Shown here: piece by piece, positions 1 through 11,606 of the stretch
Position numbering within the stretch: position 1 is the first letter of the stretch
How the letters are laid out: each line of letters begins with the position of its first letter
Assembly (NCBI RefSeq): GCF_020026305.1
Contig: NZ_CP075691.1
Location: 2,790,001-2,854,000 of the forward strand
Reading direction: 5' to 3'
Source of the DNA: Streptomyces sp. 135
GTDB taxonomy: Bacteria; Actinomycetota; Actinomycetes; Streptomycetales; Streptomycetaceae
DNA length: 64,000 nt
Position numbers and translations under genes: made by a program
The notes under the pieces: model-generated
The model's database searches: none
The model's input: the letters and a program-made list of their open reading frames with translations, nothing else
Told to the model about the DNA's origin: nothing

Positions 1-52
1 CTTCCAGCGGTGGATCGTGGCGGGGGTGGAGAGATCGGGCATCGACGACTGA
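1..52 (+). CDS. 3' end of an unidentified gene (partial)
   Basis: The first 52 bases read in one frame as a 16-residue tail (FQRWIVAGVERSGIDD) ending in TGA. Composition is consistent with the last codons of a gene that starts upstream of the window. It converges with the leftward gene that ends at 81, leaving about 28 bp between them. Too little is visible to name a family. Confidence 0.35.
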   Translation, partial: FQRWIVAGVERSGIDD

Positions 53-80
53 ACCTCCCCCCTGCCGTGGCCGCCCCGCC

Positions 81-2293
81 TCACTCCGGTTCGGTCAGGT
101 CCTCCATGAGCTCCGGCAGCTTGCGCAGTCTGGCCAGTGTCTGGTTCAGCAGGCGTACGGCCAGGTCCGCCCGCTGCCGGGTGAGGGGATGGGCGCCGGA
201 CGCCGCCCCGGCCTGGTCGGTGAGCTCGCCGACGAGATCACCCAGCTCGCCGGAGGCCGCGTGCAGTGCCTGGATGTGCGCCTCCATGAGGTCCACCAGT
301 GCCTCGGGGGTGAGCGGTTTCCCGGCGGCGCCGGGGGGCGGAGGGACGGACGGGGCCGGGAACGGCACGGTGAGCGGGGGCGCCACGGCGGCGGGCGCGG
401 CCGGGGCCGGGGCCGGGGTGAGTGCGGGCACGGGCGGGCCGACGGGGGCGTGGGAGCGGGCGCGGGGACGGGCACAGGGGCGGGCGCGGGCAGGGGGGTG
501 GTCACGGCCGCCGCCTTGCGTGGCCTCGTCCCGGTGTCCTTGGGGAACTCGGAGTCGAACCAGAGCGGCGTCATCTCGCGGCCCACCATCTCCTTCCCCG
601 AGCTGCTGACCCGCCAGGGCCGCCGGTCGCTGTCGTCCATGGCAGCGGCCAGTGACCTCAGGAGTGCCACCGCCGCCGGCCTACTCTTCTCGTGGCGGAG
701 GGCCTGGAGGCAGTTCATGACGGTGCGGCGGGAGCGGCGCACCCGCTCCCCGGTGTCGGCGATCGCCTCCTGCCCGTCGAGCGAGCCCCGGTCCGCTTCG
801 ATGATGCCGAAGGACGCCAGCCAGTGGGCCGCGCGGTAGGACACCAGTTCGTCGAAGGCCGTGTCATCGGTGCCGGCGGCGGCCAACAGCTCCGGCAGCC
901 TGCGTCCGGACAGGACGATGCCCTCGCGGACCTTGGTGGGAAAGACCTGCCCCACACGGGGGTTCCAGGGCATGGGGTAGCTCTCGGACGTGAGCGCGGA
1001 CCAGGTACGGGCCCGCTGGTTGATCTCGGAGGCCTTGAGCTGTGACGGCGGGTTCTCGCTGAGTGCACGCCGCAGCAGGAGCCGCTTGCGCGGATCGACC
1101 GGGAACAGTTCCTGGAGCAGCCGCATCGAGCGCAAGTCCCGCAGTTCCGAGACCGTCATGTCCGGTGAAGCGTCGGGCAGTTCACGGATGGGCGCCAGCC
1201 CGGCGAGGACCTCCGCCGTCTTCTCGTCCATGACCCGCTGGGCCACGTACATCCCGAGCACGCTCCGCCCCAGCGCACGCGAGCGGTCGAGGGCGTCGAA
1301 CTCCAGCGGGGGGTGGACGTGATCGCGCCGGTTGTTCATCTGGACGATGCGGTAGAGGCGCTGCGGGGTCGGGGTGCCGATCACCAGGTGCGCGTCCACC
1401 ACCGCGATGGCGGCGGCCCTGCGCGCCCGTGAACCCCCCGTGGGGTCTAGTTCGTCGTCGGCCGTCTCCGCGTACTCCCGGTTGAGCACGGCGGAGAATT
1501 CAGGGAGCCAGACACGCGGGTCGCAGATGACCTCGTCTCCGTCCCGCTCCAGCTTCTCGACCGGAACTCCGGCCAGCACCTCGCCGGACGTCAGCTGGAA
1601 AATCGACTGCCTTTTCTGTGTTCGATTATTTCCTCGAACAGCCATCCACCCCCAATAGGACTCCGGGTAAAGTGGATTACCGTCCGCATCTTTTTCCGGA
1701 TTCTGTTCGAGACGCACCTGCTGGGGAACGTACATTCCGGGGTCTTGTTGCCCGTTGAGTACGAGATCCTCCTCAAGATCGTACGGGCGTACCCTGTCCC
1801 GCCGCTTCAGCGCGTCCGCCGCGTCCTCGGCGTTCATCATCAGTGCCCGCCGGTCCGCCACCGTGCTCTCCAGCGCGGCGAGGCACGTCTCGCGACCCTC
1901 GTCATCGACGCCCATCCATGGCCGGACCGAGGCCAGCGTCCGCTCGGTCCCCCGGCCGACCGTCGGATCCGCGACGGATCGCCAGATGGAGCTGATCCGT
2001 TCGTTGTGGCCCCACTGGACGCCGCCGACGCCGTGCATCCGGACGACGGCGACGACCATGTCACCGGCATCCGTCCGGACACGGCGGACGGTGCCGCTCT
2101 TGAGCGTGCGTCGGCCCCGGTCGCCGGGCTCGCTGAGCGTGTCCTCGGGGTCGACGATGAAGGGGGCGATGTTCTCCAGGGCACCCCGGGGAACGTTCAC
2201 GCCCTCGGTGGCCAACACTGCCTCGATCCAGGCCTCCTGCCGCCCCAGGGACACCGGAATCGGGAACGGCTTGTCGCTTGCGGCCTTGCTCAT
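81..2293 (-). CDS. Uncharacterised ~737-aa protein, frameshifted near its C-terminus
   Basis: I do not recognise this protein. The start is ATG at 2293, 13 bp downstream of the preceding stop and preceded by GAGG on the coding strand. The first ~610 residues are soluble, charged and mixed alpha/beta, with no signal peptide or membrane segment. A segment around residues 220-230 reads AVRGNNRTQKRQ, faintly like the GNxR signature of ParB/Srx-type domains; this is a weak resemblance only. After a Pro/Ala-rich linker (about 430-500 on the + strand) the frame degenerates into Pro/Arg low complexity. A different frame (81-431) carries a plausible helical tail, with PLTPEALVDLMEAHIQAL and a charged end at ..MEDLTEPE. 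One lost base in the GC run would restore a single ORF. It probably forms an operon with the small gene upstream. Confidence 0.65.
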
Positions 2294-2306
2294 GCCTTGC
2301 CTCGCA

Positions 2307-2546
2307 TCATTCGGAGTCCTCAATTCGGTCGATGACCCACTGAACGACCATTCCCGCCGACCGGTAAGCAGGGTTGCCCGTCTCCGCCCCTGCTACGGCG
2401 ATGCCGACTTGCATCGCACGCAGCACGTTCCTCACCCGTAGGCAGCGTGCCTCTTTGGCCTCCGATTCGGCCAACTCCCGCTGCTTTCGCCGAGTCTCCT
2501 CGTCGAATTCGTCGGAAGGACGGTCGGATTCGGAGAATGAAGGCAT
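2307..2546 (-). CDS. Small helical protein of unknown function (79 aa)
   Basis: The start is ATG at 2546, with GAAGGG about 8 nt upstream on the coding strand. The 79-residue product has an acidic, disordered N-terminus (MPSFSESDRPSDEFDEE), a charged helix (RRKQRELAESEAKEAR) and an amphipathic to hydrophobic second half containing VGIAVAGAE and VVQWVIDRIEDSE. It ends 13 bp before the start of the large unknown gene, so the two are likely co-transcribed. No family was recognised. It could be an accessory or antidote partner of the large protein, but that is only suggested by the arrangement. Confidence 0.6.
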   Translation of the reverse strand: MPSFSESDRPSDEFDEETRRKQRELAESEAKEARCLRVRNVLRAMQVGIAVAGAETGNPAYRSAGMVVQWVIDRIEDSE

Positions 2547-2845
2547 GGCTGAGACCCTTCGGAAAGGCGCGGCCGTACGTCGACCCATGGGCCAACACCC
2601 GTTCCGCAGAGGGGCGTTAGAGACAGGAGTGATTGTGGCATCTCCGCAGGTCCGATTACCCCCTCGTAAGAAGATTCACCACAATGAGGGAAGTCGAACA
2701 CACACCCCATTAAGGTGCGGTTAGGAAAATCAACCGGTGACGACCTCGAACCGGCACCTACTCAAACACCCGCCCGCTCATCCATTCGCTCGCTCGAACT
2801 TATTTGCCCTATTGACTATTTGACGCCTCCCGAATAGGAGACGCG
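2547..2845. other. Intergenic region, relatively AT-rich
   Basis: About 300 bp separates the unknown two-gene unit (leftward, promoter expected here) from the 3' end of the glycosidase operon. It is clearly less GC-rich than its surroundings, especially 2640-2830, as expected for promoter DNA. I see no convincing hairpin terminator, RNA gene or long repeat in it. Confidence 0.5.
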
Positions 2846-4819
2846 TCACGCCCCGCCCACCGCCGTCAGCAACGCCAGCGGTGCCGCCGCCGACTTCGAT
2901 TCCAGGGCGCACGCGTGGGGGTACGGGACCGGCACCGGGTACGCCGCCTTGTCGTAGCCCGCGAGGACCTCCGGCAGGCGGCCGTCCGCCGTGGCGGCGG
3001 CGGAGACCAGGCCGCGCGCCACCGTGCGGGCCTCGTCGTGCAGGCCGTAGCGCGCGAGGCCCAGCGCGATCAGGGCGTTGTCGTGCGGCCACACCGAACC
3101 CCGGTGGTAGGAGAGCGGATGGAACGCGGGCTGCCCGGCCGCCACCGTCCGCACGCCCCAGCCCGAGAAGAAGTCCGGCTCCAGGAGCCGCCGGCCCACC
3201 GCCTCGCCGTACTCCTTGTCGAGCAGGCCCGACCACAGCAGGTGCCCGGCGTCCGAGGCGAGCGCGTCGGCCTGCCGGCCCTCGCCGTCCAGCGCGAGGG
3301 CCGGGAAGTTCTGCCCCGGCATCCAGAAGTCCCGCTGGAAGCGGTCGCGCAGATCGGCCGCCGCCTGCGCGAGCAGATCCGCGTACACCGGGTCGCCCCA
3401 GACCGTCCGCGCCAGCCAGGCGGTGCGGCACAGGGCGTCGTACGCGTACCCCTGCGCGCCCGCGGCCATGACCGGCCCGCTCGCCCCGCTGCCGTCGGCG
3501 GAGCAGATCGCGCCGGGCGAGTCCTTCCAGTTCTGGTTGGCGAGGCCGCCCTGGTCCGCGCGGTAGACGAGGTAGCCGCGCGAGGTGAGCCCGCCGTGGT
3601 CCAGCATCCAGCCGACGGCGGCGCGCGCGGCCGGTTCGAGGCGGCGGGCGAGCGCGGTGTCCCCCGCCTGCTCGGTGTACGCGCCGAGCAGCACCAGGAA
3701 CAGCGGCGTCGCGTCGACCGAGCCGTAGTAGCGGCCGAACGGCACCTGACCGAAGTGGGCGAGTTCGCCGTGCCGCACCTCGTGGACGATCTTGCCGGGC
3801 TGGGCGACCGCGCCCGGGACGGTCTCCGTGGCCTGCGTCGCGGCGAGCGCGGGCAGCGTCGCCGCGGCCAGGTCCGGCACATAGGGCAGGGCGAAGAGCG
3901 AGGTCAGCAGGGCATCGCGGCCCAGCAGGGTCAGGAACCAGGGCACGCCCGCGCCCGGCACGCTCAGCGCCTCGCCGTCCGGGCCCGTCGCCGGGACCCT
4001 GAGCACCGCGAGGTCGGCGAGGCCGCGCGCGCAGGCGTCGGCGAGGGCGGGCCATCCGCTGATCAGCGTGAAACCGGACCACAAGTCTTCGCGCATCGCG
4101 TCCAGTTGACGTACGGCCTCGGCGGGCGAGTCGGGCGGCCGGGGCGCTGCCTCCCCATGCGAACACGCGACGGCACGCAGTGCCACCTCGACCGTGTCGT
4201 GTGCGTCGACCTCCAGCGTCCATACGAGGCGACGCGCGCCGGCGCCGGTCTCCTCGACGCCGTCCGGCGCGGGGTCGGCGGTCACCGTGGTGCGGGCCCG
4301 CCATTCGCCGCGCCGGTAACCGAACTCGACCCCCCGCACGGCGTCGTCGCCGTCGAGCGCCCGCCGGGTCCTGACGGCGCCCGGCTTGGCGTACGTACGG
4401 TGATCGGCGCGCAGCTCGAACTGGTCGGTGAAGTCGGCGTCCACGGTCAGCGCGATCCGCACCCGGGTCACCACCGGGCGGTTGCTCACGATCCGCAGGG
4501 AATCCACGAACGCGCCGTCGGCGACGGCCTGTTCGCGCAGGATCGTGTACGCAGGCGGCTCCTGGCGGCCGCCGCGCGGCACGAGCACGCAGCGCGCCGC
4601 GTCGGTGGCGGCCGCGGACATCTCGACCGGCGCGAGGATCTCGGGCACGGCTCCGTCGGCGGTCAGCTGCCAGCGGCTCACATGCCGCGCGTCCCGTACG
4701 AACAGGCCGTCCGGCCCCGCGCCACCGCCCCGCGCACCGCCGACCCCGCTGATGTCGCCGCCCGCGCCGACGGCCACGAACGTCCGCCCCCGCACCAGCA
4801 GCCGATGCCGGTCACTCAT
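2846..4819 (-). CDS. Glycogen-debranching-type glycosidase (amylo-alpha-1,6-glucosidase-like)
   Basis: This 657-residue protein starts at ATG 4819, which overlaps the stop of the upstream gene as ATGA and implies translational coupling. An N-terminal beta-rich domain (about residues 5-230: LLVRGRTFVAVG, GLFVRDARHVSRW) matches the N-terminal domain of glycogen-debranching proteins. An (alpha/alpha)6-barrel catalytic region follows, with VPWFLTLLGRDALLTSLFAL, a tryptophan-rich loop, NQNWKDSPGAI and YHRGSVWPHDNALIA. These are hallmarks of amylo-alpha-1,6-glucosidase-like enzymes. No signal peptide is visible, so it likely acts in the cytoplasm on branched glucans or related oligosaccharides. The exact substrate cannot be read from sequence. 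Confidence 0.85.
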   Translation of the reverse strand: MSDRHRLLVRGRTFVAVGAGGDISGVGGARGGGAGPDGLFVRDARHVSRWQLTADGAVPEILAPVEMSAAATDAARCVLVPRGGRQEPPAYTILREQAVADGAFVDSLRIVSNRPVVTRVRIALTVDADFTDQFELRADHRTYAKPGAVRTRRALDGDDAVRGVEFGYRRGEWRARTTVTADPAPDGVEETGAGARRLVWTLEVDAHDTVEVALRAVACSHGEAAPRPPDSPAEAVRQLDAMREDLWSGFTLISGWPALADACARGLADLAVLRVPATGPDGEALSVPGAGVPWFLTLLGRDALLTSLFALPYVPDLAAATLPALAATQATETVPGAVAQPGKIVHEVRHGELAHFGQVPFGRYYGSVDATPLFLVLLGAYTEQAGDTALARRLEPAARAAVGWMLDHGGLTSRGYLVYRADQGGLANQNWKDSPGAICSADGSGASGPVMAAGAQGYAYDALCRTAWLARTVWGDPVYADLLAQAAADLRDRFQRDFWMPGQNFPALALDGEGRQADALASDAGHLLWSGLLDKEYGEAVGRRLLEPDFFSGWGVRTVAAGQPAFHPLSYHRGSVWPHDNALIALGLARYGLHDEARTVARGLVSAAATADGRLPEVLAGYDKAAYPVPVPYPHACALESKSAAAPLALLTAVGGA

Positions 4820-6279
4820 GCCCCCCACCCCTCTCCTTCGGCCCCTTCGAAGAGCCCGTCCCGTCCCTCGCGCAGCAGGTCCAGCGTGAGCGCCGCCGTC
4901 CAGCCGAAGCCGCGCGCGCCGCATCCCTCGCCCGTGTACGGATCCACGTACTCGGCGAAGCCGGACGCACCCGCCACGTCGAGCATGTCCGCGCGCAGCC
5001 CGTCCGCCAGGGCCTGCTCGCCGTGCAGCCGGAGGCCCTTCTCCAGCAGCCAGTTGGTGTTGAACCACGCCGGTCCGCGCCAGTAGCGGCGCGGGTCGAA
5101 GGCGGCCCCGGTCAGGTCGTGGCTCGGCACGAGCCGCGCCGGGCCGCCGAGCCCGAAGTGCGGCCCGCGGGCGGTGCGCACCAGGGCGGCGGCGACGCCG
5201 GGCGGCAGCGCGGGCAGCACCAGCGGGATCAGTCCGGTGACGCCCCGCTCGCCGATGAGTTCCCCGGAGCACAGGTCGCGGCAGAGGAACAGCTCCCGCT
5301 CCGGGTCCCACAGGCGTGCCACGAGGGCCTCCGTCAGGGTCCGGGCGCGGGCGCGGTGCGCGGAGGACCGCCCCGCCGGGCCGTCCAGCTCCGCGTCGAT
5401 CAGCGCGAGTGCGTACTCCGAGGCGATCAGCAGGGCGTTGAACGCGGGGTCCTCGACGCGGAACGCGCCCTGGGAGGCACCGGGGCCGGCCGCGTCGGGC
5501 GGTCCCGGCACGTCGGGTCCCGTCACGTCGGCGTACCCCCGGTCGCGGTAGTCCGCCGCGAGCCGCACATAGCGCCCGTAGTCCGCGTCGGTCGGCCGGT
5601 CCTCGGGCGCCCCGTGGTCCAGGTCCGCGCGACGGAAGGCGCCCGGATCCGCCGGCTCCACGCGGCTCAACGGGCCGTCCCAGCAAGGGCTGTTGTCCAT
5701 GCCCTGCTCCCACGGGTGCAGCACGGCGGCGAGCCCCGCGCCACCCGCGTCCCTGTCGTCCAGGAGATAGCGGTGCCAGGCGGTGAGGCGGGGGCGGAGG
5801 CGGGCGAGGAAGGAGCGGGCCCGGGAGAGGCCGGGGTCGGCGCGGTGCACGAGCCAGGCGGCGAGCGCGTGCACCGGGGGCTGCACGATGCCGGAGGTCT
5901 GCACGTCGGCGGGGGCTCCGGCCGCCCGGCCCGCCGTGGCCGACCGCCAGAAGTCGGGGCTCGGGAAGTAGGCGTCGAGGGGCACGGCGTCGTTGAAGAC
6001 GATGTGCGGGATGCGGCCGTCGCCCCACTGGGCGGACAGCAGCGTCTCCAGCTCCAACTGGGCGCGCAACGGCGAGAGATGGCGCAGGCCGATCGCGATG
6101 AACGCGGAGTCCCAGGACCACTGGTGCGGATAGAGCGCCCGGGACGGCACCGTCGAGGTCCCCGTCCAGTTCGCCCACAGCACCTCGGCGGCGCGCTCCC
6201 GCAGCGGGCCCCGCGACGGGGCGGCGCGCCGGGCGGGGCGGTGCGCCGCGAGGGGATGGGTGGTCGTGCTGCGGTCCAC
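4816..6279 (-). CDS. MGH1-like / GH63-type glycoside hydrolase
   Basis: This 487-residue protein starts at GTG 6279 with GGGAG upstream. It carries the family-defining WANWTGTS... and HQWSWDSAFIAIGL segments near residues 35-65, EQGMDNSPCWD around 210, RYWRGPAWFNTNWLL near 410 and GFGWTAAL near the C-terminus. These match the mannosylglycerate-hydrolase-like (GH63-type) (alpha/alpha)6 barrel. Members hydrolyse trehalose-like or glucosyl/mannosyl-glycerate-type glycosides; the substrate here is unknown. There is no signal peptide. It is the first gene of a two-gene operon with the debranching-type enzyme (ATGA overlap) and is divergent from the ROK regulator, a natural candidate for its control. 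A weak TTGCGC/TAGAGT promoter may lie near 6330-6350 on this strand. Confidence 0.8.
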   Translation of the reverse strand: MDRSTTTHPLAAHRPARRAAPSRGPLRERAAEVLWANWTGTSTVPSRALYPHQWSWDSAFIAIGLRHLSPLRAQLELETLLSAQWGDGRIPHIVFNDAVPLDAYFPSPDFWRSATAGRAAGAPADVQTSGIVQPPVHALAAWLVHRADPGLSRARSFLARLRPRLTAWHRYLLDDRDAGGAGLAAVLHPWEQGMDNSPCWDGPLSRVEPADPGAFRRADLDHGAPEDRPTDADYGRYVRLAADYRDRGYADVTGPDVPGPPDAAGPGASQGAFRVEDPAFNALLIASEYALALIDAELDGPAGRSSAHRARARTLTEALVARLWDPERELFLCRDLCSGELIGERGVTGLIPLVLPALPPGVAAALVRTARGPHFGLGGPARLVPSHDLTGAAFDPRRYWRGPAWFNTNWLLEKGLRLHGEQALADGLRADMLDVAGASGFAEYVDPYTGEGCGARGFGWTAALTLDLLREGRDGLFEGAEGEGWGA

Positions 6280-6493
6280 GTGGATCTCCCGGAGGCTTTC
6301 GACGTCCCGTCAGTTCGGTGTCGGGCACTCTAGAGTTACGTCTACTTCACGCGCAAAACCCAATATGTAACGCTGAGTTGACGGGCACAAGGGGTACGCG
6401 GCGGGTTGCGCCGGGGCCAGCCGGAATACGCCGTGGGCCGTGTCGGCCGTACGGTGAGCGCCGACGAAGACACCTTTCGATCGGGAGGGACTC

Positions 6494-7858
6494 ATGGGCT
6501 CGGCACGCCGCGGCACCACCACGGAGGGCTCCGCGCCCCGGTGAGCGAGCCCACCGGCACGGGCGACGGCACCGCGCCCGCCGCGCGCCCTCCCGCGCGC
6601 CCGCGCCGCCGCGGGTCAGCCCGGCGCCGAACTGCTGCACCTCGTACGCAGCGGCCGGGCCACCACCCGCGGCGCCCTTCAGGAGGTCACCGGCCTGTCG
6701 CGGGCCACGGTGGGGCAGCGGCTCGGGCGGCTCTTCCGGGCCGGGTGGGTGCGGGAGGGGGCCGGGGGCCCGGTGGACTCGCCGCTCGGCGGGCGGCCCG
6801 CGCTGCGCCTGGAGTTCGACGAGACGCACGCCGTGGTGCTCGCCGCCGCCCTGGAGACCCGGCACGCCCGCACCGCCCTGCTCACCCTCGGCGGCGAGAT
6901 CATCGCCGAGCGGTCGGGACCCGTCGCCGTGGAGGACGGCCCCGACGCGGTCCTCGGCGGACTGGGCGCCCGCTTCGGTGAGCTGCTGCGCGAGAGCGGG
7001 CGGTCCGCCGCGTCGGTCTGCGGCATCGGGCTGGCCGTGCCGGGCCCCGTGGACACCGGGACGGGCCGCGTCGTCCAGCCGCCGATCATGCCGGGCTGGG
7101 ACGGCTACGACATAAGGACCCGCCTGCGCCGGGCGTTCACCGAGGCCCTGCCCGCCACCTCCGCCACCCTCATCCACCCCGCCCTCCCAGATCTCCCCGG
7201 CTTCCCCGACCTCTCCCACCTCCCCGTCCTCGTCGACAACGACGCCAACCTCATGGCGTACGGCGAACAGCACACCCACTACCCGGACTGCGCGGCCTTC
7301 GCCCTGGTCAAGGTCTCCACGGGGATCGGCGCGGGCGTCGTGGTGGACGGCGCGGTCTACCGGGGCATCGACGGCGGCGCGGGCGACATCGGCCACATCC
7401 GGGTGCCCGAGGGAGCGGACGCCCTGTGCCGGTGCGGCTCGCACGGCTGCCTCGCCGCCGTGGCCAGCGGCGGGGCGGTGGCCCGCAGGCTGACGGAGGC
7501 GGGCGTCGCGGCGGCCTCCGGCTCAGATGTGCGGGCGCTCCTGGAGGCGGGCCACCCCGAGGCCGTACGGTTCGCGCGCGAGGCGGGGCGGCACGTCGGC
7601 GAGGTCCTGGCGACCGTCGTGACCCTCCTGAACCCGGGCGTTCTCATGATCGCCGGAGATCTGGCCGGAACCCCCTTCCTCACGGGCGTACGTGAGCTGC
7701 TGTACCAGCGGGCCCTGCCCCGCTCCACCGCCCACCTGGACGTCGTCACCTCCCGCCTGGGCGAGCGCGCGGCCCTGATCGGCGCGGCAACGCTCGTGGT
7801 GGAGCACTTGTACGCGCCGGACCGGGCGGAGGAGCGGCTCGCCGCCCTGGGGGTGTAG
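6494..7858 (+). CDS. ROK-family transcriptional regulator, N-terminus interrupted
   Basis: The body is a clear ROK protein. It has a winged HTH (LLHLVRSGRATTRGALQEV, then GLSRATVGQRL), the sugar-kinase-like ATPase fold (VPGPVDTGTG, VDNDANLMAYGE, STGIGAGVVVDG) and the zinc motif CRCGSHGC. The start is a problem. In the ROK frame the first good start is ATG 6494, with GGGAGGG just upstream, but TGA follows at 6542-6544. Downstream there is no ATG, GTG or TTG until 6710, inside the HTH. A GTG at 6541 opens another frame that would need a shift near 6600-6620. So as given the gene has either a nonsense codon or a one-base error. ROK repressors usually sense sugars, which fits control of the divergent glycosidase operon. 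Confidence 0.75.
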
Positions 7859-7958
7859 CTGCCGTGGGCGACGTCCCCCGTGGCGGGCGCGGAGCGTCCG
7901 GATGGTGACATCGCATCGCTTCAAACGGCGTGATTCTCGCCACCCCTGATAGGCCTTG

Positions 7959-8078
7959 CGCTCAGATGAGCGTTTCATGGGCGGCTGCACTTCTCCAAGG
8001 GGTGGCACTCAGTGCCAATGCTCGATCATTCATGAAGTGAACTCACATCTGAGAATATCTCGCTCGTTTGAGCGTTTC
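7959..8078. promoter_or_regulatory. Two copies of a palindrome CGCTC-N3-TGAGCGTTTC upstream of ppdK
   Basis: The 417-bp gap between the ROK gene and ppdK contains two near-identical 18-mers, at 7959-7976 and 8061-8078. Both read CGCTC, three variable bases, then TGAGCGTTTC. Each has inverted CGCTC/GAGCG arms, and their starts are 102 bp apart. The local sequence is less GC-rich than coding DNA. The arrangement resembles a pair of operators for a dimeric regulator. The cognate protein is unknown; the neighbouring ROK regulator is one possibility. Confidence 0.45.
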
Positions 8079-8200
8079 CCAGGATCTACGGGGGTTGCGA
8101 CTTCAAGGCTTGAATACAACGGTCGGCCTCTCCCTACCGCAGAGTCACTTTCGATCTAGCGGCGGACGGGTGGTTACGGCCGCATGACGCGCAAGTGGAC

Positions 8201-8225
8201 GTACCCAGGCGCCTTCGATCTGGGT
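8201..8225. promoter_or_regulatory. Inverted repeat TACCCAG-N11-CTGGGTA before ppdK
   Basis: Perfect 7-bp arms (8201-8207 and 8219-8225) flank an 11-nt spacer, 50 bp upstream of the ppdK start. It could be an operator or a 5'-leader hairpin. The sequence alone does not decide between them. Confidence 0.35.
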
Positions 8226-8275
8226 ATGTTCCTCGCCGTCAGGGCAGCCACCGAGTCCTCGAGGAGTCGAGACCC

Positions 8276-11032
<2,757 letters not shown>

Positions 11033-11100
11033 CCAGACCCCGGAGCCGTCGCCGCGTCCCCGACCCTCAACCGATGCGGCGACGGCTCCGGTCCCCGATG

Positions 11101-11135
11101 AAGGGGCGGCACCCTGTGCGGGGGTGCCGCCCCTT
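11101..11135 (+). terminator. Rho-independent-type hairpin after ppdK
   Basis: A 14-bp perfect GC-rich stem (AAGGGGCGGCACCC paired with GGGTGCCGCCCCTT) with a short loop lies 69 bp after the ppdK stop. No U-tract follows, as is usual in Streptomyces. Confidence 0.8.
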
Positions 11136-11606
11136 CGGGCATTCCCTGCGGTTGTTGTCGAGGCAAGCCTCTGAACAGGTTAAACGGCGTTTGCTGGCGT
11201 TGGTTGTCATTGAACCTGCGCGAAGTCGTTGTGCCCTCGTTGTGCCCTCCACCCGCGACCGTGGCCGGCAGGACACTGCTTTCCTGTCGGCCCTGACATG
11301 GCCTTCGGCTGAGCCACCTCGTAGGCCAAAAGCTTGGAAGGGTCGCTACCAGCGAAGCCGCATACGGTTCCGGAGGGCGGTTCACTTCCAGCAAATGTCG
11401 CTGGTCAGCGCCTCGTGTGCGAGCGACTGAGTGGTGCCGTCCACGGGTGGTCCACGATGTCCCAACGGGTCAATGGAGCCTCTCGGGGGTCCAGCTGACA
11501 GGACCACTTCGTCCCGAAGTTGCTTGAGTGGGTGTCTGGCCTGGGTCGGTGTGCCTGCCCGTCGGACGCTCCAGGGGCCTTTGCGCCGATGATTTAATCG
11601 GTCGCT
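11136..11606. other. Gene-free stretch before an orphan membrane-protein gene
   Basis: About 470 bp contains no ORF with convincing codon bias on either strand. It is less GC-rich than its surroundings. A short direct repeat (GTTGTGCCCTC twice around 11227-11250) is visible. The stretch marks the left edge of a more mosaic segment and could hold remnants of an integrated element, but I cannot identify an integrase fragment or tRNA-derived attachment site. Confidence 0.4.

Noticed and set aside
2915..5086. A 723-codon open frame on the plus strand opposite the glycosidase genes
   Set aside because: It is antisense to two clear glycosidases and reads as Arg/Gly/Val-rich sequence without motifs. 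Long antisense frames are expected at this GC content.
2846..6328. A single 1160-codon minus-strand frame spanning both glycosidases
   Set aside because: Only its last 657 codons have family motifs. The upstream part is a shadow frame of the MGH1-like gene, and the ATGA overlap shows two genes, not a fusion.
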